Of a DNA stretch of 64,000 nucleotides, positions 59,667 through 64,000 are shown piece after piece. The DNA comes from Pseudoxanthomonas sp. GM95 (GTDB lineage Bacteria > Pseudomonadota > Gammaproteobacteria > Xanthomonadales > Xanthomonadaceae): the NCBI RefSeq assembly GCF_900109775.1, contig NZ_FOAX01000003.1, positions 641,315 through 705,314 of the forward strand, read 5' to 3'. The notes under the pieces are model-generated. The model searched no databases. It was not told the origin of the DNA and worked only from the letters and a program-made list of their open reading frames with translations. Positions within the stretch are counted from its first letter, which is position 1, and each line of letters begins with the position of its first letter. The translations under genes and the position numbers were made by a program.

Positions 59667-61385
59667 TCAGGCGTTGCTGAAATCCAGCGCGCCGGTGAGA
59701 TCGCCCGGCGGCGGGCCACCGGCGGCGACCATCGCCTCTTCGCGCAGCTTCAAGCCCGGCAGCTTGTCCAGGCCCCAGCGGCGCGTGATCAGGCGCGCGA
59801 TCGAGCCGGTGTCGTAGATCGTGTGATCCACGTGCCCGCGCTTGGCGAACGGCGAGATCACCAGTGCCGGAATGCGCGTGCCCGGACCCCAGCGGTCGCC
59901 CTTGGGCGGCGCCACGTGATCCCACCAGCCACCGTTCTCGTCGAAGGTGATGACGATGACCATGTGCTTCCACTGCGGGCTGTTCTGCAGCGCGTGCACG
60001 ATCGCGGCCAGGTGGCGGTCGCCGGCTTCCACGTCCGAGTAGCCGGCGTGCATGTTGAGGTTGCCCTGCGGCTTGTAGAACGCCACCGGCGGTAGCTTGC
60101 CGGCCTGCGCATCGGCCAGGAACTTGTTGGTCGCCGCGGTCTCGCCCAGGCCGCCATCGCGCAGGTGCTGCTTGCGCGCCGGCGTGCCCGGCGCGAGCGT
60201 GGCGAAATAGTTCAGCGGCTGGTGGTGCGCCTGGAAGTTGGGATGGCTGGGGAAATTGCCATCCACGCTGTCGCCCATGCCGTCCAGCGCCGCCTGGAAC
60301 GCGCCGCCGTACCAGGCCCAATCCAGGCCCTTGGCGCTGAGCATGTCGCCGATGTGCTTGTGCACCTGCGGCGGGCAGGTGTTGGCGCTGGTCGCGTCGG
60401 CCAACGCGGGATTGGCCTTGTCGACGTTGAAGCCGGGCGAGTAGGGCGGGCCGATCGTGTTCACCGTCCAGAAGTCGGGCGTCAGCGTCGGGCGCGAAGT
60501 GAACTTGGCCACGCCGTCCATCGCGCTCTTGGGGCTGTCTTCGGCCGGGATCAGCGCCTTGCCGGTCGGCTTGCCGTCGGCGGTCTTGGCGATGTGCAGC
60601 TTGGCCGGGCTCTTGTCCGCATCGGGATAGAACGGCGGCTGCGCGGCGACCAGGTACTGATGGTTGAGGAACGAACCGCCGAACGCGCCCATGAAGAAGT
60701 TGTCGCACAGCGTGTACTGCTGGGCCAGGCGCCACAGCCGCAGGTTCACCGCCGAGTCGCCGTAATGACCCATCAACAGCGCGCCGCTGTCGCCCCAGGC
60801 AACGAAGCCATCGTTCCTGCCGCCATTGATCTGCATCTGGTTGCGGTAGAACTCGTGCACCAGGTCGCGCGTAACCACGCCATGCGGCAGCGGCTCGCCA
60901 TGCGGCGTCTTCAGCGCGAACGGCGCGTTCGCCAGCCCGGTGACCGCATCCTGCTTGATCTGATAACTGCGGTGGTTGACCACCTGCACGTCCGGCACCA
61001 GCCCGCCCCAGATCGGCGGCAGCGTCTTGAACGGCTGGCCGTTGCGATCCTTTTGCATCGCCTTGGCCGGATCCAGCGCCTTCAGCGGCTGCTGCAATCC
61101 CGGGAAATCCGCAAACAGATTGTTGAAGCTGCGGTTCTCGGCAAACAGCACCACCACATTCTGCACGTGGTCGCGCAGCTGCGCATCGGTGACTGGCGTG
61201 CTTGAAGCAGTGGCGCCGGAGCTTGCGGGCTTGTTGCCCTGAGCTGCGGCTTTGTTGGCAGCGGCAGCCGCCTCGCCTCCGGCCGCCAACGCCGCACCTG
61301 CAGCGGCCAAGCCGCCCAACAAACGCCGGCGCTGTGGATCGGAAGGACGGGAAGAATCTGAAGTGTCGTCGTCGTGCTGGCTCAT
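59667..61385 (-). CDS. Tat-exported acid phosphatase / phospholipase C-like phosphoesterase
   Basis: A 572-aa alkaline-phosphatase-superfamily phosphoesterase of the AcpA/PLC type. The N-terminus has a Tat signal (PQRRRLLGGLAAAGAALAAG). VQNVVVLFAENRSFNNLFAD holds the metal-binding Glu-Asn, CDNFFMGAFGGSFLNHQYLV the substrate region, and VIVITFDENGGWWDHVAPP with RIPALVISPFAKRGHVDHTI and YDTGSIARLI the C-terminal metal ligands. It acts outside the cytoplasm on phosphate esters or phospholipids. It is a single gene with its own terminator. Confidence 0.92.
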   Translation of the reverse strand: MSQHDDDTSDSSRPSDPQRRRLLGGLAAAGAALAAGGEAAAAANKAAAQGNKPASSGATASSTPVTDAQLRDHVQNVVVLFAENRSFNNLFADFPGLQQPLKALDPAKAMQKDRNGQPFKTLPPIWGGLVPDVQVVNHRSYQIKQDAVTGLANAPFALKTPHGEPLPHGVVTRDLVHEFYRNQMQINGGRNDGFVAWGDSGALLMGHYGDSAVNLRLWRLAQQYTLCDNFFMGAFGGSFLNHQYLVAAQPPFYPDADKSPAKLHIAKTADGKPTGKALIPAEDSPKSAMDGVAKFTSRPTLTPDFWTVNTIGPPYSPGFNVDKANPALADATSANTCPPQVHKHIGDMLSAKGLDWAWYGGAFQAALDGMGDSVDGNFPSHPNFQAHHQPLNYFATLAPGTPARKQHLRDGGLGETAATNKFLADAQAGKLPPVAFYKPQGNLNMHAGYSDVEAGDRHLAAIVHALQNSPQWKHMVIVITFDENGGWWDHVAPPKGDRWGPGTRIPALVISPFAKRGHVDHTIYDTGSIARLITRRWGLDKLPGLKLREEAMVAAGGPPPGDLTGALDFSNA

Positions 61386-61549
61386 CGTAGACCGGTCATC
61401 AAAACAAGAAGGCGCCCCTCACGGAGCGCCTCCCAGTGTGCACAACCCACATGACCGCCGTCAGGCATGAAAGTCACGGACGCCAGTGCCCGTTGTGTGT
61501 CAGCTCATGACATCAACTTTCCACATGCTGGAAAATCCATCGACAACCC

Positions 61550-62083
61550 TCAGGCCTTGGGTGCCGGGCTGGTCGGCGGCGGCGACACGTCGCGGCTGCT
61601 GGGCATCGGCGGCGGCGAAGACGGCAGATCGAAACGATGTGCCTGGCGGATGGCGTTGTTGTCGACCAGCGAATAGCGCCCATCCTGCACCTTCCAGGAG
61701 AATGTGCCGGTCGGCGCCTGCCTGATCTCGCGCGTGGTGAAGCTCGCGTCATAGTTGCCGTCCGCGCGCGGTGCCGTCTCGATGGCCATTATGAAAATGA
61801 CCTGGCTGTTGACCGGCTTGCCGTCCTTCATGGCCGGGGCCGTGATCATCTCGCTGATGTTCTCACGCATCAGGCGCGACCAAGCCGCTTTCAGGCGGAT
61901 GGGCGCGGACACGCTGGTCACTTCGCCTTGTTTATTGACCTTCACCAGCACCGGCACCAGATCAGAAGACACCGGCGAAATCGTGATCCCCTCCGGCAAG
62001 GCCATCTGGGCTGAAGCGCCCGAAGCGGCCGTCACCAGCACGGCAAACAGCGTGGAAAGCGCAATCCTTTTCATGTCATCCAT
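61550..62083 (-). CDS. Hypothetical exported protein (TonB-C-like region)
   Basis: A 177-aa protein (MDDMKRIALSTLFAVLVTAA) with a signal peptide; an ATG at 62074 (MKRI) is an equally good start, both using AGAGGA. The mature part LVPVLVKVNKQGEVTSVSAP and RLMRENISEMITAPAMKDGK then PVNSQVIFIMAIETAPRADG resembles the repeat pattern of TonB C-terminal-like energy-transducer proteins, but it lacks a membrane anchor and a Pro-rich spacer of that kind; a Pro/Ser tail (SSPPPMPSSRDVSPPPTSPA) follows at the C-terminus. Function unknown. Confidence 0.75.
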   Translation of the reverse strand: MDDMKRIALSTLFAVLVTAASGASAQMALPEGITISPVSSDLVPVLVKVNKQGEVTSVSAPIRLKAAWSRLMRENISEMITAPAMKDGKPVNSQVIFIMAIETAPRADGNYDASFTTREIRQAPTGTFSWKVQDGRYSLVDNNAIRQAHRFDLPSSPPPMPSSRDVSPPPTSPAPKA

Positions 62084-62295
62084 TCCTCTAGATAGGTTGG
62101 GTGCGGCGTGGCAGCCGCTTGCACAACGTCCTCGTCAAAGGCGTCCTAGCCCGACTTCGCTATTCAGCCTCGGATGTGCCCACGTCGTAGATTGCACGCC
62201 AGACATAACGTGCCTCGGTACGTGGACGTCATTTGACTGTCCTCCTCCTCGCGGGCCGGGTCAATAGGAAGTGCGTGACCCGAGCGTTCGCCTGG

Positions 62296-63657
62296 TCACT
62301 GCCTGAGGGCGGCAAGCGAGGCGGCTTCCAGGTCGGCATACAACGCGAACTCATCCGCCACCTTCGCCCCAAGTGCGGCTTCGAACTCATCCCGGCTCTC
62401 ATGCGCCGCATACGCATGCTGCTCGGCCCCGCCCAAGTTCGACTGGAAGATGCCTGCCGCGCTGACAGGCAGGAAGTCTTCGTAAACGATCGGATCTGCC
62501 GTCGCCAAGCCTGCGGCGATCAGCGCTTCGGCCGGAAGCGACCGCGCGCTGCTGGATTCTGCAAGGCCACGCTCGGTCAATGCATAGTGGAAGTAGCCCA
62601 GTCCTTCGCGCCGCAAGGTGTCGAGGTCATCCGGGAACTGGGCGAAGGCGGCCGCCAGGCGCTCGCTGTAGTCGCCGCCGGTGCTGCCTGCACCGCCTGC
62701 CTCTCGGGCCTGGTTGAGCAGCTGGTCGTACAGCGCCCTGCCTTTCGGCGTGAGCGCCAGTCCGCGCTGTTCGATCTCGCCGAATCGCGCGGTATGCGTG
62801 CCGCGCTCGGTGCCGCTGTCGCCGGGAAACGCAACGGCCTCCTCCAGCGCTTTGAAGCTGGTCTGGCGCAACAGGATCGGCACCAAGCGACGCGGCGGCC
62901 CTTCGATCACCGCCTTGGCATCGATGCCGCGTGCCTGCATTTCTTCCTGCGCCGCATCGATGTCCAGCGTCCGCGGCGTCAGGTGGTTGATATGCGGACC
63001 GCGGAACGACACAACGTCAGCAATCAACCGATGCGCGTCGTGCAGCGCGTGATAGGTGGCGTGCGACACCGTCGCATCCCCATGCCAGCGGAAGGTCTCC
63101 AGTGCCTCCCTGACGAACTGACGCGCATCAGCTTCTTCCAATCCGCCATCGCGCTCGCACTGCGCGATCAGCGCCCGCGCGCCTTCAGTGAAGATGTCGC
63201 GTTGCTGCAGGATGGCATCAACCTCCGCACGTAGCTCGGCATCCTCGATCAATTCCAGACGCAGCAAGGACGTGAACACACGGAACGGATTGCGTGCCAG
63301 CGCTTCGGCCGTCACCGGGCGGAACGCCGTCGAGTGCACGGGCACGCCCGCAACCGAGAGGTCGTAATAGCCCACGGGCACCATGCCCATCACCGCGAAC
63401 AGCCGGCGCAGCATGGTCAGCTCCTCCGCGGTGCCGACGCGGATCGCACCGTGACGCTCCTGATCAAGGCGCGCCCGCTCGTGATTGCGGGTCAGCTGGT
63501 CTTCCAGCGCGGGATTAGCGGCCAGCGTCTCGGCATTGACCTTGGCGACCAGTTCCATCAGCGCGCCGTACAACGGCACCTCATTGCGATACATGTCCGA
63601 CATGGCCTGGGCGAACAGGCTGCGGATCTCATCGGAAGACATGAAGTTGCGGGACAT
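62296..63657 (-). CDS. 2-oxoadipate dioxygenase/decarboxylase family protein (HglS/YdcJ, DUF1338)
   Basis: A 453-aa DUF1338 protein related to Pseudomonas HglS and E. coli YdcJ. HglS converts 2-oxoadipate to D-2-hydroxyglutarate in D-lysine catabolism using Fe(II). Start ATG 63655-63657 (MSRNFMSSDEIRSLFAQAMS). Metal site: His108 in GVPVHSTAFRP, the second His in SFRGPHINHLTPRTLD, and a Glu in the C-terminal half (DPIVYEDFLPVSAAGIFQSN). The hydroxyglutarate pathway neighbours are not here, so the substrate may differ. Confidence 0.92.
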   Translation of the reverse strand: MSRNFMSSDEIRSLFAQAMSDMYRNEVPLYGALMELVAKVNAETLAANPALEDQLTRNHERARLDQERHGAIRVGTAEELTMLRRLFAVMGMVPVGYYDLSVAGVPVHSTAFRPVTAEALARNPFRVFTSLLRLELIEDAELRAEVDAILQQRDIFTEGARALIAQCERDGGLEEADARQFVREALETFRWHGDATVSHATYHALHDAHRLIADVVSFRGPHINHLTPRTLDIDAAQEEMQARGIDAKAVIEGPPRRLVPILLRQTSFKALEEAVAFPGDSGTERGTHTARFGEIEQRGLALTPKGRALYDQLLNQAREAGGAGSTGGDYSERLAAAFAQFPDDLDTLRREGLGYFHYALTERGLAESSSARSLPAEALIAAGLATADPIVYEDFLPVSAAGIFQSNLGGAEQHAYAAHESRDEFEAALGAKVADEFALYADLEAASLAALRQ

Positions 63658-63826
63658 CGAACGCTCCAAGCGAGGGAAGGCCTGGCGCGGTGGGACGCGT
63701 CCGGCAGGCCGCTATTGTCTGCGTGCGTGGCGCCATCCGCCATGTGCTTTCTCTTGCTTCTCTATAACAAGCTGCCCGTCATAGAAGGGCTAGCGCGGCA
63801 TCCCGATGCGGTTGCGAAGAAAGGGC

Positions 63827-63854
63827 TTGACGCCTTGGCGAAACGGCCCATAAT
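63827..63854 (+). promoter_or_regulatory. Strong sigma70 promoter, first of a tandem pair
   Basis: TTGACG (63827-63832), 16 bases, CATAAT (63849-63854), followed by a GC-rich CCGCGGCCCACTTCG discriminator. Identical boxes and spacing recur 103 bases downstream. No gene lies between it and the window end. Confidence 0.85.
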
Positions 63855-63929
63855 CCGCGGCCCACTTCGGCGGATCCGGGCTTTACCGGAGCCAATAAAA
63901 GTGACTTGAAAAGACTTCTTCGGAAGTAC

Positions 63930-63957
63930 TTGACGAATCACGGGAAGTCCGCATAAT
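63930..63957 (+). promoter_or_regulatory. Strong sigma70 promoter, second of a tandem pair
   Basis: TTGACG (63930-63935), 16 bases, CATAAT (63952-63957), then TCGCGGCCCGCTTCG. Same form as the first. The GC-rich discriminator is typical of stringently controlled stable-RNA promoters. The transcribed gene is beyond 64000. Confidence 0.85.
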
Positions 63958-64000
63958 TCGCGGCCCGCTTCGACGGCTCCGGCACTGCTGGTGAGGTTGA

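Noticed and set aside
62084..62295. Intergenic gap between the small exported protein and the DUF1338 gene
   Set aside because: No open frame with a start signal, no strong hairpin and no repeat was seen.

Overview
The window is a piece of a high-GC gammaproteobacterial chromosome from the Xanthomonadaceae (Stenotrophomonas / Pseudoxanthomonas / Luteimonas type; the genus cannot be fixed from sequence alone). Grounds for this are the gene repertoire (queF, purU, a SmeABC-like RND pump with a divergent BaeSR-like two-component system, a CGNR protein, an XVIPCD-domain protein typical of X-type T4SS effectors), short GTGGGAG...CTCCCAC REP pairs, and a structured intergenic repeat family whose translation reads ERSEFPRR. 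I see no rRNA, tRNA, CRISPR array, integrase or transposase. The last 180 bases hold two tandem strong sigma70 promoters that probably drive a stable-RNA or other highly expressed operon just outside the window.

Layout. 1-6.4 kb: end of a methyltransferase gene, an aldo/keto reductase, a GH3 beta-glucosidase under a LacI-type operator, and a divergent LysR/MFS pair. 6.4-10.8 kb: repeats, an NAD(P)-binding epimerase-like protein, a CadR-type MerR regulator with a divergent, apparently leaderless cation transporter, then a coupled tautomerase/hydrolase pair and a flavin reductase. 10.9-14 kb: an ECF sigma/anti-sigma pair divergent from a membrane-anchored catalase-like peroxidase and a cytochrome b561; both divergent promoters carry the same motif with identical spacing. 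14-22.5 kb: queF, a DUF6624-like protein, a VOC gene broken by one stop codon, three aldo/keto reductases (one carrying an in-frame palindromic insertion), IclR, SDR and LysR. 22.5-23.2 kb: a dense cluster of hairpins and short tandem repeats.

23.2-32.5 kb: a four-gene efflux operon (adaptor, RND pump, outer-membrane channel, Bcr-type MFS pump) with a divergent sensor kinase/response regulator. 32.5-38.7 kb: an APC permease, a CGNR regulator facing an exported alpha/beta hydrolase across a duplicated 35-bp operator, and a LysR gene facing an SDR-SDR-tautomerase run. 38.7-41.1 kb: a lower-GC, decayed stretch with a small secreted protein and remnants of a metallo-hydrolase, a tautomerase and a LysR gene. 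41-50.9 kb: GST, a 34-aa membrane peptide coupled to purU, an XVIPCD protein, a lipoprotein, two oxidoreductases, a TetR-sirtuin pair facing an SDR, and a convergent response regulator/histidine kinase pair whose ends overlap.

51-57 kb: a large trimeric autotransporter adhesin whose head has been duplicated exactly, followed by a subtilisin-like exported protease. 57-64 kb: an MFS/LysR divergent pair, a DoxX-like protein, a Tat-exported phosphoesterase, a small exported protein, and an HglS/YdcJ-type (DUF1338) dioxygenase before the terminal promoters. Overall the region is an accessory-type neighbourhood of redox enzymes, their local regulators, efflux and surface proteins rather than a core biosynthetic block.
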